This document shows positions 1 to 7,640 of a stretch of DNA of 33,919 nt, piece after piece. Both the position numbers and the translations under genes were made by a program. The stretch lies in NCBI GenBank assembly GCA_030426265.1, contig JAUHYP010000033.1, positions 1 through 33,919 of the forward strand, in the 5' to 3' direction. The notes beneath the pieces are model-generated. The model was given only the letters and a program-made list of their open reading frames with translations. It ran no database searches and was not told where the DNA came from. This DNA comes from Gammaproteobacteria bacterium. Its GTDB lineage: Bacteria; Pseudomonadota; Gammaproteobacteria; Xanthomonadales; SZUA-36. Every line of letters begins with the position of its first letter. The first letter of the stretch is position 1.

Positions 1-658
1 CGTCGCCCGGGTACCAGCGGCGCATGTCGTCGTGGCCCTGGTCGAGAATGTCGTCCACCGGGGAGGTGGAAGACTGCCAGACGAATTGCGTGTTGCTCAC
101 GCCCTTCGCGCGCAGGCGGTCCACGAGATGAATCCAGGCGGCCACGTAGCGGTCCGGGTCGCCGTAGCCCTGGTTCCAGTGGCCCTCGAACTCGTAGGCG
201 ATGCGCAGCCAGACCGGTTCGTCCACCGTGTTCAGGAACTGCGCCAGGCGGTCGATGTGGGCGTCATAGGCGCCCTCCGCCAGCAGCTCCAGGGCCCGGG
301 GGTGATGGTTCTCCGTCATGGACAGGCCGATTACCAGCCCCCCCGGGAAGTCCTTCGCCACCTTCCACAGGTTCGCCGGCCCGGCCGTGTAGTCCCATTC
401 CTCGTCCATCGGCTGCCCCGAGGGGTCGAGTCCCAGGCCGCCGTAGCGCAGCGTCGGGTCGGTCAGGTTCCACAGGGAGATGTAGGCGGTGTTGGCGTCC
501 GGGGCCGGGCAGCAATCGCTGGCGTGATAGTCCCGGACGGCGCCCAGGTCCTGGCCGATGATGAACAGGCGCCGATCGTCGTCGGCGGGTCCGGCGAGGA
601 CCGGATGTGCGAAGACGGACGCGGTGAGTACGACGGTGAGCGCAAGGATTCGGTGCAT
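1..658 (-). CDS. Secreted GH26-like (clan GH-A) glycoside hydrolase, 3' end beyond window
   Basis: Only the first 219 residues are present; the frame is open at the left edge. Residues 1-22 look like a signal peptide (basic start, hydrophobic core, cleavage near VLA-GP). Residues 152-161 read RIAYEFEGHW, which fits the GH26 pattern R-x-x-H-E-x-x-G-x-W with Tyr in place of His, making E156 the candidate acid/base. The nucleophile should lie in the missing part. GH26 includes beta-mannanases and beta-1,3-xylanases; the position beside xylAB and a GH10 xylanase favours a xylan-side role, but that is inference. An adjacent Cys pair at 49-50 precedes the first strand. A LacI-type palindrome sits about 30 nt upstream, so the gene is probably repressed with the xylose genes but transcribed separately from xylBA, which ends in a hairpin at 735-755. 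Another clan GH-A family remains possible. Confidence 0.7.
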   Translation of the reverse strand, partial: MHRILALTVVLTASVFAHPVLAGPADDDRRLFIIGQDLGAVRDYHASDCCPAPDANTAYISLWNLTDPTLRYGGLGLDPSGQPMDEEWDYTAGPANLWKVAKDFPGGLVIGLSMTENHHPRALELLAEGAYDAHIDRLAQFLNTVDEPVWLRIAYEFEGHWNQGYGDPDRYVAAWIHLVDRLRAKGVSNTQFVWQSSTSPVDDILDQGHDDMRRWYPGD

Positions 659-680
659 GGGTGCCGTGAGCCTTTGGTGT

Positions 681-696
681 ATGTAAGCGCTTACAT
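681..696. promoter_or_regulatory. LacI-family operator upstream of the GH26-like gene
   Basis: ATGTAAGCGCTTACAT is a perfect 16-bp palindrome with the central CG expected for LacI/PurR-type operators (general form TGTAAnCGnTTACA). Its centre is 30 nt upstream of the GH26-like start codon, a position suited to blocking transcription. It shares GTAA-CG-TTAC with the palindrome between xylB and lacI, so the repressor encoded at 3772-4797 is the obvious candidate ligand. I could not assign a convincing -35/-10 pair here. Confidence 0.75.
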
Positions 697-734
697 CAAC
701 GCGCATGATACCGGAGCCGAAGCCCCGGGGAGAA

Positions 735-755
735 GCGCCGGCCATCGGCCGGCGC
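735..755 (-). terminator. Hairpin after xylA, possible terminator
   Basis: GCGCCGGCC (735-743) and GGCCGGCGC (747-755) form a perfect 9-bp stem with a 3-nt loop, beginning 6 nt beyond the xylA stop codon on the minus strand. The following minus-strand sequence has only a weak T content (TTCTCC), so it may stabilise the mRNA 3' end or aid termination rather than act as a strong intrinsic terminator. Confidence 0.5.
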
Positions 756-761
756 GTCCCG

Positions 762-2108
762 TCAGAGTTCGGCGAACATCAGGTCGTTGATGAGGTTCTC
801 CACCAGTTCCTGCTTGCCGCTGATGCGGCCGGGTTCCGTCGCTGCCGCCGCGTGGTCGCGCAGCGCCGCCAGGCCGAGTTCGCCGCGCTCGAAGGCGGCG
901 CCCGCGCCCGCGTCGAAGCTCGCGTAGCGGTCCTTCTTGAGGTTGCGGTAGCGCGGGTGGTTCACCACGCGGTCGGCGATCAGCAGGCCACGCGCGAAGG
1001 CGTCCATGCCGCCGATGTGGGCGATGAACAGGTCTTCCGGGTCGGTGGACTCGCGGCGCAGCTTGGCGTCGAAGTTCAGCCCGCCCGAGCCCAGGCCACC
1101 GGCCTCCAGCACCACGATCATGGCCTGCACGCAGTCGTTCATGTCGGTGGGAAACTGGTCGGTGTCCCAGCCGTTCTGCGCGTTGCCGCGGTTGGCGTCG
1201 ATGGAGCCCAGCAGGCCGGCGTCGGCCGACATGCGCAGGTCGTGGGCGAAGGTGTGCCCGGACAGCGTGGCGTGGTTGGCCTCGATGTTGAGCTTGAAGT
1301 CGCCCGCCAGGCCGTGGTGGCGCAGGAAGCCGGTGACGGTCTGGGCGTCGAAGTCGTACTGGTGGTGCATCGGCTCCATCGGCTTCGGCTCGATGAGGAA
1401 GGTCCCCTCGAAACCGATGGAACGGCCGTAGTCGCGGGCCTGGCGCAGGAAGGTCGCCATGTGCTCGAGTTCGCGTTTCGTGTCGGTGTTCCACAGGCTG
1501 GCGTAGCCTTCGCGGCCGCCCCAGAACACGTAGTTCTCGCCGCCCAGGGCCACGGTGGCGTCCAGCGCCGCCTTCACGTGGGCGCCGGCGACCGCGACCA
1601 CCTCGAAGTCGGGGTTGGTGGCCCCGCCGTTCATGAAGCGCGGGTTGGAGAACAGGTTGGAGGTGCCCCAGAGCAGCTTCATGCCGGTCTCGGACTGGCG
1701 TTCACCGGCCAGCGCGACCATCGCGGCGAGGTTGGCCTCGTACTCGGCCAGGCTGCCGCCTTCCGGCGCCAGGTCCACGTCGTGGAAGCACCAGTAGGGC
1801 ACGCCGAGCTTGGTGAAGAATTCGAAGGCGGCATCCAGGCGCCGGCGCGCCGCGTCCATGGGATCGGCGCCGTCATTCCAGGCGTAGTGGCGCGTGCCCG
1901 GGCCGAAGGGGTCCAGGCCGGTGAAATGGAAGGTGTGCCAGTAGCACACGGCGAAGCGCAGGTGCTCGGCCATGGTCTTGCCGCCCACCACGCGGCCGGC
2001 GTCGTAGGCCTTGAAGGCCAGGGGGTTGTCGGAGCCGGGGCCCTCGAAGGGAATGGCCCCGATGCCGGGGAAGAATTCGGTGTCGCCGATGAAAGGGGAT
2101 TTGCTCAT
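762..2108 (-). CDS. xylA: Xylose isomerase
   Basis: Cytoplasmic enzyme converting D-xylose to D-xylulose, 448 aa, the length of the larger (group II) bacterial xylose isomerases. Catalytic and metal positions are recognisable: H109 and D112 in CFHDVD, E240 and K242 in EPKP, E276 and H279 in IEANHA, D304, D315 and D317 in the segment from SIDANRG to DTDQFP, and D347 in LNFDAKL. These follow the E. coli enzyme with a constant offset of eight residues. The frame is open further upstream to 2390, but that part overlaps xylB, and the start at 2108 (MSKSPF) gives the normal N-terminus. It follows xylB by 41 nt on the same strand, so the two are probably one transcript controlled at the 3699-3720 operator. 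Confidence 0.97.
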   Translation of the reverse strand: MSKSPFIGDTEFFPGIGAIPFEGPGSDNPLAFKAYDAGRVVGGKTMAEHLRFAVCYWHTFHFTGLDPFGPGTRHYAWNDGADPMDAARRRLDAAFEFFTKLGVPYWCFHDVDLAPEGGSLAEYEANLAAMVALAGERQSETGMKLLWGTSNLFSNPRFMNGGATNPDFEVVAVAGAHVKAALDATVALGGENYVFWGGREGYASLWNTDTKRELEHMATFLRQARDYGRSIGFEGTFLIEPKPMEPMHHQYDFDAQTVTGFLRHHGLAGDFKLNIEANHATLSGHTFAHDLRMSADAGLLGSIDANRGNAQNGWDTDQFPTDMNDCVQAMIVVLEAGGLGSGGLNFDAKLRRESTDPEDLFIAHIGGMDAFARGLLIADRVVNHPRYRNLKKDRYASFDAGAGAAFERGELGLAALRDHAAAATEPGRISGKQELVENLINDLMFAEL

Positions 2109-2149
2109 GGTCGGATGTCGCTCGGTCGGGTTTCGTTCGTCGGTGAGGC

Positions 2150-3637
2150 TCAGCGGTACAGCGGCGTGACCGCGTCCACGGCCTGCCGGTAGCGGGCATA
2201 GGCCTCGTCGTAAAAGTTCACGGCAGCCCGGGAGGGTTCGCTGCACAGCGCCTCCGCCCGGGTCAGGTGTTCGTCGCAGATGGCGCCCAGCGCCGTGTCG
2301 CCGCCGCCGTCCAGCACGGCCAGGGCCTGCAGGGCGGCGCCGAAACCGGCGCCTTCGTCCTGTTCCAGGACGGTCACCGGCGCGTTGCACACGTCGGCCA
2401 CCACCTGGCGCCAGGTGGCGCTTTTCATGCCGCCGCCCGTGAGCATCACGGTGTCGGTGGCGATGCCCAGGCCGCGCAGCTCGTCGATGCCGTAACGCAG
2501 GGCGAAGGTCGCGCCCTCCATTCCGGAACGCAGCACGTGGCCCGGCTGGGTGTTCTGCGCGTCCATGCCGATGAGGCAGCCGCGGGCGCGGGGCAGGTTC
2601 GGGGTGCGCTCACCGTTGAAGAAGGGCAGGGTGAGCAGGCCGCCGGCGCCGCGCGGCGCCCGGCTGACCAGGGCCTCGAAGCCGTCGATGTCCGTGTCCA
2701 GCAGCTTGCGCAGCAGTTCGGTGGTCACCGTGCAGTTCATGGTGCAGAGCAGCGGCAGCCAGCCGCCATTGGAGGCGCAGAAGGCCGCGATGGCGCCCTT
2801 GGGGTCGATCACCGGCGCGTCGCTGTAGGCGTACACCGTGCCCGAGGTGCCCAGGCTGATGGTCACCACGCCGGGGCGCACGTTGCCGGTGCCGATGGCG
2901 CCCATCATGTTGTCGCCGCCGCCGGACGCTACGGGGATACCCGCCGGCAGTCCCAGGGCCTCGGCCGCCGCGGCGTGCACTTCGCCGATCACGACCGAAC
3001 CCCGGTGCAGGGGCGGCAGGCACTCGCCCAGGTCGCGTTCCGGGTCGACCGCGCGCAGCATCTCCGCGGACCAGTCGCGTTCACGGATATCGAGCAGGGC
3101 GGTGCCGGACGCGTCCCCGGCTTCCATGACGCGTTCGCCGGTGAGGTGAAAATTCAGGTAGTCGTGCGGCAACAGGACGGTGTCCATGGCCTGGTACAGC
3201 GCCGGATGGTGGCGCTTCAGCCAGGCGATCTTGGAGGCCGTGTAGCCCGGCATCACCGGATTGCCCACCTGCTCGATGCAGGCGGCCTCGCCGCCGAAAC
3301 GGTCCATGATCTCGCCGCACTCGCGGGTCGTGGAGGTGTCGCACCAGAGCTTGACCGGGGCCAGCACCTCGCCGGAGCGGTCCAGCGGCACGAAGCCGTG
3401 TTGCTGCCCCGACACGCCGACGGCCACGGTGCGCGAGCGGACTTCGGCGTCCACGCGACCCAGGGCCGTTTCCAGGGCCTTCAGCCACCAGTGCGCCTGC
3501 TGCTCGGCGGTGCCGTCCTCGCGCTGGTACAGGTCGAGCGGCGCGCTCTCGCTGGCCACCACTTCGCGCGCGGTGGCGTCGTAGAACACGCACTTGAGGG
3601 ACTGGGTCCCGAGGTCGATGCCGAGAACGGTACTCAT
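2150..3637 (-). CDS. xylB: Xylulokinase
   Basis: FGGY-family sugar kinase of 495 aa phosphorylating D-xylulose to D-xylulose 5-phosphate for the pentose phosphate pathway. The N-terminal phosphate-binding motif is [10 protein letters not shown] (D8). [10 protein letters not shown] (residues 74-83) is the sugar-binding segment typical of XylB, D242 in SGGGDNMMG is the expected catalytic base, and [13 protein letters not shown] is the C-terminal ATP-site motif. It is the first gene of the xylBA pair and begins 62 nt from the LacI-type palindrome at 3699-3720, which it shares with the divergent repressor gene. Other FGGY kinases (glycerol, ribulose) are unlikely given XylA next door. Confidence 0.96.
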   Translation of the reverse strand: MSTVLGIDLGTQSLKCVFYDATAREVVASESAPLDLYQREDGTAEQQAHWWLKALETALGRVDAEVRSRTVAVGVSGQQHGFVPLDRSGEVLAPVKLWCDTSTTRECGEIMDRFGGEAACIEQVGNPVMPGYTASKIAWLKRHHPALYQAMDTVLLPHDYLNFHLTGERVMEAGDASGTALLDIRERDWSAEMLRAVDPERDLGECLPPLHRGSVVIGEVHAAAAEALGLPAGIPVASGGGDNMMGAIGTGNVRPGVVTISLGTSGTVYAYSDAPVIDPKGAIAAFCASNGGWLPLLCTMNCTVTTELLRKLLDTDIDGFEALVSRAPRGAGGLLTLPFFNGERTPNLPRARGCLIGMDAQNTQPGHVLRSGMEGATFALRYGIDELRGLGIATDTVMLTGGGMKSATWRQVVADVCNAPVTVLEQDEGAGFGAALQALAVLDGGGDTALGAICDEHLTRAEALCSEPSRAAVNFYDEAYARYRQAVDAVTPLYR

Positions 3638-3698
3638 GCCAGGTGGTCGTCTGTCGGTTTGAGCGTCTTCATGGCGCTGTTTTCGCGCCTGTGAGCCA

Positions 3699-3720
3699 AA
3701 AAAGTAAACGTTTACATTTT
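3699..3720. promoter_or_regulatory. LacI-family operator between xylB and lacI
   Basis: The 12-bp core GTAAACGTTTAC (3704-3715) is a perfect palindrome; apart from one mismatched pair (3703/3716) the symmetry continues through A- and T-tracts to 3699 and 3720. It sits between the divergent xylB and repressor genes, about 72 nt from one start codon and 62 nt from the other. It overlaps the TTTACA that would be the -35 element of the repressor gene. This arrangement suggests combined control of xylBA and autoregulation of the repressor. Confidence 0.8.
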
Positions 3721-3738
3721 GTCCGGCTAAGGTACCAT
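3711..3738 (+). promoter_or_regulatory. Possible promoter of the lacI-xynA unit
   Basis: TTTACA (3711-3716) resembles a -35 box and TACCAT (3733-3738) a -10 box, with 16 nt between them. The -35 box lies inside the operator palindrome, so repressor binding would exclude RNA polymerase. The transcript would start near 3745, some 27 nt before the proposed TTG start codon. The -10 match is weak, so this is a suggestion only. Confidence 0.4.
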
Positions 3739-3771
3739 GGAACCTCTCGTCAAGCCAGTTTTCCCAAGCCT

Positions 3772-4797
3772 TTGAAGCAGGTTTCCATCAAAACGGTGGC
3801 CGAACTGGCCGGTGTATCCATCGCCACGGTGTCGCGCTGCATCAACGAACCCGACCGGGTGCGGGAGAAGACCCGGGTCCGCGTGCAGGAAGCCATCCTG
3901 CAGACCGGCTACGAGCCCAACACCATCGCCCGCAGTTTCCGGCGCGGCCATACCAACCTGGTCATGGTGGTCCTGCCCTCGGTGGGCGACCCGTTCTTCA
4001 CCGGTGTCCTGCGCGGTATCCGCTCGGTGGTGGACGCCGAGGGTTACTCACTGATCATCAGCGAGACCCAGTTCAACACCATGAACGCCGACGAGGTCGG
4101 CGCCATGCTGGTGACGCGCCAGGCGGACGGGGTCATCCTGCTCGCCAGCATCTTTCCCTTCGGCAGCGCCGTGCTCGAACGGGCGGGGCGCCGCGCCCAG
4201 CCCATCGTGATCGGCTGCGAGACCATTTCCGCGGCCCTGGCCGGTTTTCCCAGCGTGCACATCGACAACGTCGGCGCGGCGCGGGAGGCCACGGCCTACC
4301 TGCAGGCGCAGGGACACACCCGCATCGCCTTCATCACGGCCCAGGCCGGCTCGATGCTCACCCGGGACCGCGAAGCGGGCTACCGGGCGGCGATGGAGGC
4401 GGCGGGCCTGGCGGTTCCCGAAGGATGGGTGGCGGAGGGGGATCTCAGCCTGGACGGGGCGATCCGGGCCACTCAGGCCCTGCTCGACCACCCGGAACGC
4501 CCGACGGCGATTTTCTGCGGCAATGACGAGATGGCGCTGGGCGCGCTGCACGCGGCCCGCGCCGCGGGCCTGGACGTGCCACGCGACCTCTCGGTGATGG
4601 GCTTCGACGACATCCGTTACGCCGCCACCGCTTCGCCCCCGCTTACCACCATGGCCCAACCCGCCGAACTCATCGGCGAACGGGTCGCCCGGCGCATGCT
4701 CGACGCCATCGAAGCCGGCCACGCGACGAACCGGGAGGCGGAGATCGTGCCGCACCGCCTGGTGGTTCGCGATTCCGTCGGCCCGCCGCCCTCATAA
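3772..4797 (+). CDS. LacI-family (CytR-like) transcriptional repressor
   Basis: DNA-binding repressor, 341 aa from the proposed TTG start. The frame is open upstream to an ATG at 3643, but that would place the operator and promoter inside the coding region; the TTG gives the usual N-terminus just before the helix-turn-helix (TVAELAGVSIATVSRCINEP, residues 8-27). The hinge reads ARSFRR, with Phe55 where PurR has the minor-groove Leu. The periplasmic-binding-protein-like effector domain follows (LPSVGDPFF, then GFDDIRYA and PLTTMAQP near the C-terminus), and the segment after the hinge resembles E. coli CytR. Flanking palindromes and gene context point to control of xylBA, xynA and the GH26-like gene, with xylose or a xylo-oligosaccharide as the likely inducer. 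The effector cannot be read from sequence. Confidence 0.9.
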   Translation: MKQVSIKTVAELAGVSIATVSRCINEPDRVREKTRVRVQEAILQTGYEPNTIARSFRRGHTNLVMVVLPSVGDPFFTGVLRGIRSVVDAEGYSLIISETQFNTMNADEVGAMLVTRQADGVILLASIFPFGSAVLERAGRRAQPIVIGCETISAALAGFPSVHIDNVGAAREATAYLQAQGHTRIAFITAQAGSMLTRDREAGYRAAMEAAGLAVPEGWVAEGDLSLDGAIRATQALLDHPERPTAIFCGNDEMALGALHAARAAGLDVPRDLSVMGFDDIRYAATASPPLTTMAQPAELIGERVARRMLDAIEAGHATNREAEIVPHRLVVRDSVGPPPS

Positions 4798-4808
4798 CGA
4801 TTCCCCAC

Positions 4809-4813
4809 GGAGA
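4809..4813 (+). promoter_or_regulatory. Ribosome binding site of xynA
   Basis: GGAGA lies 5 nt before the ATG at 4819, in the 21-nt gap after the repressor stop codon. This supports the chosen xylanase start and translation from a shared lacI-xynA transcript. Confidence 0.6.
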
Positions 4814-4818
4814 ACCCC

Positions 4819-5946
4819 ATGAAGCGCTCGTTCGTCCGATTGATTCCACTTCTGCTACTGGCCGGCATCACCGCCCCGGTTGACGCCTCCGACACGGTCC
4901 CGGAAACCCTGCGCGAGGCCTTTGCGGGGCACTTTCACGTGGGCGCCGCCCTGGGCCGCGCCGTGATCGAAGGCACCGCCCCGGGTGTCCAGGGCCTGGC
5001 CGCGCGCCAGTTCGACACGGTCACCGCCGAAAACGACATGAAATGGGAAAACCTGCAGCCGGAAGAGGGACAGTTCGACTTCGGCATCAGCGACGCACTG
5101 CTGGACTTCGCCGAGGCCAATGACATGCAGGTCACCGGCCACGTGCTGCTCTGGCACCAGCAGACCCCGGACTGGGTGTTCCAGGACGACACGGGCGCGC
5201 CCGCGGGGCGGGAACAGCTGCTGCAGCGCCTGGAAACCCACATCCAGGCCGTCGCCGGCCGCTACCGGGGCCGGGTGCACGGCTGGGACGTGGTCAACGA
5301 GGCGCTGAACGAGGACGGCAGCCTGCGCGCATCGAAATGGCTGGAGATTCTCGGCCCGGACTACATCGCCCAGGCCTTCGCCATGGCGCACGCCGCCGAT
5401 CCGGACGCCCGGCTGATCTACAACGACTACAACCTCTACCAGCCCGCCAAGCGTGACGGCGCGGTCCGCATCGTGAAGGCCTTGCAGGCGAAGGGCGTAC
5501 CCATCCATGCCGTGGGCATGCAGGCGCACTACGGCCTGGGCCATCCCGAGGACCTCCAGGACGTGGCGCGGTCCATCCAGGCCTTCGCCGCCCTGGGCGT
5601 GGACGTGGAAATCACGGAGCTCGATATGGCCGTGCTGCCCTTCCCACAGGGGTCGGACGGCGGGGCGAACCTGGACGAGAATTTCGAGCTGCAGGAGCGC
5701 CTGGACCCGTATCGCGACGGCCTGCCGGAGGACGTGGCGGCCCTCCAGGCGGAGCGCTACGCGGCCCTGTTCCGCATCTTCCTGGACCACGAGGCCGTGA
5801 CCCGCGTGACGTTCTGGGGCGTCACCGACGCGGGCAGCTGGAAGAACAACTGGCCCATGGTCGGACGCACCGACTACCCGCTGGTCTTCGACCGCCAGGG
5901 CAAGCCCAAGCCGGCCTTCGAGGCGATCATGGACCTGGTCAGGTAG
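4819..5946 (+). CDS. Secreted endo-1,4-beta-xylanase, GH10
   Basis: 375-aa single-domain GH10 enzyme that hydrolyses internal beta-1,4 links of xylan. Residues 1-24 form a signal peptide (KR start, LLLLAG core, cleavage near DAS-D), so it acts in the periplasm or outside. Acid/base E161 lies in WDVVNEALNE and the nucleophile E267 in VEITELDM. TAENDMKWENLQP (69-81), GHVLLWHQQTP (107-117) and the C-terminal FWGVTDAGSW are the other GH10 signatures. No carbohydrate-binding module is attached. It follows the repressor gene by 21 nt and is probably cotranscribed with it. Its stop codon overlaps the 3' end of the convergent beta-xylosidase gene by 8 nt, leaving no room for a terminator. Confidence 0.96.
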   Translation: MKRSFVRLIPLLLLAGITAPVDASDTVPETLREAFAGHFHVGAALGRAVIEGTAPGVQGLAARQFDTVTAENDMKWENLQPEEGQFDFGISDALLDFAEANDMQVTGHVLLWHQQTPDWVFQDDTGAPAGREQLLQRLETHIQAVAGRYRGRVHGWDVVNEALNEDGSLRASKWLEILGPDYIAQAFAMAHAADPDARLIYNDYNLYQPAKRDGAVRIVKALQAKGVPIHAVGMQAHYGLGHPEDLQDVARSIQAFAALGVDVEITELDMAVLPFPQGSDGGANLDENFELQERLDPYRDGLPEDVAALQAERYAALFRIFLDHEAVTRVTFWGVTDAGSWKNNWPMVGRTDYPLVFDRQGKPKPAFEAIMDLVR

Positions 5947-7570
5947 CGCGGTAGGCGAAGCAGTCGAAATCGGCGGGGTGGTCGCGGCCTGACAGATCCT
6001 GGCAGGCCATCCCCAGGAACGCGCCGGTGAAGCTGGCGCCTTCCCCGGCGCCGGCCTCGTCGGAAATCAGCGACTGGTCCAGCACCACCGGCAAGCGCGT
6101 CCATTCCTTCCCGTCCAGCGACCAGCGGAACACCAGGTCCTTGCCGTCGATGTCGGCCCCCAGCCAGACCGGGCCCGAGTCCGGCAGCCGGTAACGGGGG
6201 TCGGTCACGGCGGGATCGAGCTGGCCCTCACGCAAGGGCCACGTGACGAAGGTCCGCTCGTCCGCCGGGCAGCTCATGATGTCCAGGTGCCGGTTCCCGG
6301 CATCATCGACGGACACCAGCAGGTAGTGGAACTTGTGCCCGTTGTAGTAGCTCACCAGGCCGGCGGACTGCTGGAAGGAGTCCGGCGTGAAATCCACGCA
6401 GGTCTCCACCGCGCAGGACAGGTGCTCCTGCCGGCGCGCCACCAGGGCCTGCTCGAAGGTGTTGCCCATCGAGCCCTTGCCCGCCAGGCGCAGCCAGCCG
6501 GGACGCTCTGTGAGACTCATGAAACGCTCGGGTTCCGGGCTGCGCAGCCACTGGAACTCCGCCGGAAGGTCGGGTTCGTCGAAGTCATGGCGCTCGGGCG
6601 AAGCCGGCCAGGGATGTTCGGGCAGGTCCGGCGGCGCCACGTCCAGGGCGGGCTGGCCCGGCCCCGGTCCGCCGACCACGCGAGGCCAGCCGTCGGCCGT
6701 CCACTCGAAACGCTGCAGGCCGGTCTCGCGGCCCAGCGGGCTGCGGCGCAGGCCGCCCAGGGGACGGCTGCACAGGTGCACCAGGAAGTGCTCCCCGCCC
6801 GGCGTGTCCACCAGGTCGCCGTGGCCGCAGCGCTGCAGCGGCAGGTCGCGGTGGTCCTTGGCTGTCAGCAGGTAGCCGGCCGGGTCCGGCTCGTAGGGTC
6901 CGGTGATCGTGCGTGAGCGCGCCACCGTCATGGCATGGTTGTAGCCCGTGCCGCCCTCGGCGGTGACCAGGTAGTACCAGCCGTCCCGCCGGTACAGGTG
7001 CGGCGCCTCGGTGTAGGCCAGCGCCGTGCCGGGAAAGATGTTCGTGATCGGGCCAGTCAGCCGGCCCGCTTCAACGTCGACCTCCTGCAGCACGATGCCG
7101 CCGAAGCGGTTGCGCCGGTGGCGGCCGTCCCAGTGCATGTTCACCAGCCACTTGCGCCCGTCCTCGTCGTGGAACAGGGACGGGTCGAATCCGCTGGCGT
7201 TGAGGTACACCGGGTCCGACCAGGTTCCGTCGATGCGCTCGCAAGAGGTGAGGAAGTTCGGGGTGTCCTTGAAGTCGCCGTTGCGCCGCTTCACGTCCGA
7301 ATAGATCAGCCAGAATCGGCCGTCGGCGTGCGTCAGGCACGGCGCCCAGACGCCACCGGAGTCGGGATTGCCGCGCATGTCCAGCAGGGCCGCGCGGTCC
7401 AGGGGGCGGGACACCAGCCGCCAGTGGCGCAGGTCGCGGGAATGATGGATCTGCACCCCGGGGTACCACTCGAAGGTGGAGGTGGCGATGTAGAAATCCT
7501 CACCCACGCGCACGATGGACGGGTCGGCGTTGAAGCCCGGGAGAATCGGATTGCGAATCGGTGTCGTCAT
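5939..7570 (-). CDS. Beta-xylosidase, GH43 (GH43_11-like)
   Basis: 543-aa glycosidase without signal peptide, expected to release xylose from xylo-oligosaccharides in the cytoplasm. The five-bladed propeller domain carries the base D16 (FNADPSI), D129 (GFDPSLF) and acid E188 (AYTEAPHLY). This spacing equals that of the Selenomonas ruminantium xylosidase as I recall it (D14, D127, E186), and the total length is also similar. The C-terminal third is the beta-sandwich typical of this subfamily (SAGLVSYYNGHKFHYL region). The start is fixed by the conserved N-terminus IRNPILPGFNADPS. An intrinsic-terminator-like hairpin ends 16 nt before the ATG, and no LacI-type palindrome is visible, so its promoter and control differ from the other xylan genes or are unusual. 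Some family members also have arabinofuranosidase activity. Confidence 0.94.
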   Translation of the reverse strand: MTTPIRNPILPGFNADPSIVRVGEDFYIATSTFEWYPGVQIHHSRDLRHWRLVSRPLDRAALLDMRGNPDSGGVWAPCLTHADGRFWLIYSDVKRRNGDFKDTPNFLTSCERIDGTWSDPVYLNASGFDPSLFHDEDGRKWLVNMHWDGRHRRNRFGGIVLQEVDVEAGRLTGPITNIFPGTALAYTEAPHLYRRDGWYYLVTAEGGTGYNHAMTVARSRTITGPYEPDPAGYLLTAKDHRDLPLQRCGHGDLVDTPGGEHFLVHLCSRPLGGLRRSPLGRETGLQRFEWTADGWPRVVGGPGPGQPALDVAPPDLPEHPWPASPERHDFDEPDLPAEFQWLRSPEPERFMSLTERPGWLRLAGKGSMGNTFEQALVARRQEHLSCAVETCVDFTPDSFQQSAGLVSYYNGHKFHYLLVSVDDAGNRHLDIMSCPADERTFVTWPLREGQLDPAVTDPRYRLPDSGPVWLGADIDGKDLVFRWSLDGKEWTRLPVVLDQSLISDEAGAGEGASFTGAFLGMACQDLSGRDHPADFDCFAYRAT

Positions 7571-7582
7571 GAGTCGCTCAAT

Positions 7583-7606
7583 AAAAACCCCGGCCGGGGC
7601 CGGGGT
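7583..7606 (-). terminator. Intrinsic terminator of the TonB-system operon
   Basis: On the minus strand ACCCCGGCC and GGCCGGGGT (7606-7598 and 7595-7587) form a 9-bp G+C-rich stem with a very short loop, realistically 8 bp with 4 nt. It is followed at once by TTTTT. It lies 34 nt beyond the TPR gene stop. It is also only 16 nt upstream of the GH43 start codon, so it separates the two genes and could attenuate any transcript reading into the xylosidase gene. Confidence 0.85.
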
Positions 7607-7640
7607 CGTCTGGGGTCTCGTACAGCAGCGGCGGTTTCGA

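Noticed and set aside
3737-3775. ATG at 3737 as the start of the LacI gene
   Set aside because: It is out of frame and reaches a stop codon after twelve codons; the TTG at 3772 gives the correct helix-turn-helix N-terminus.
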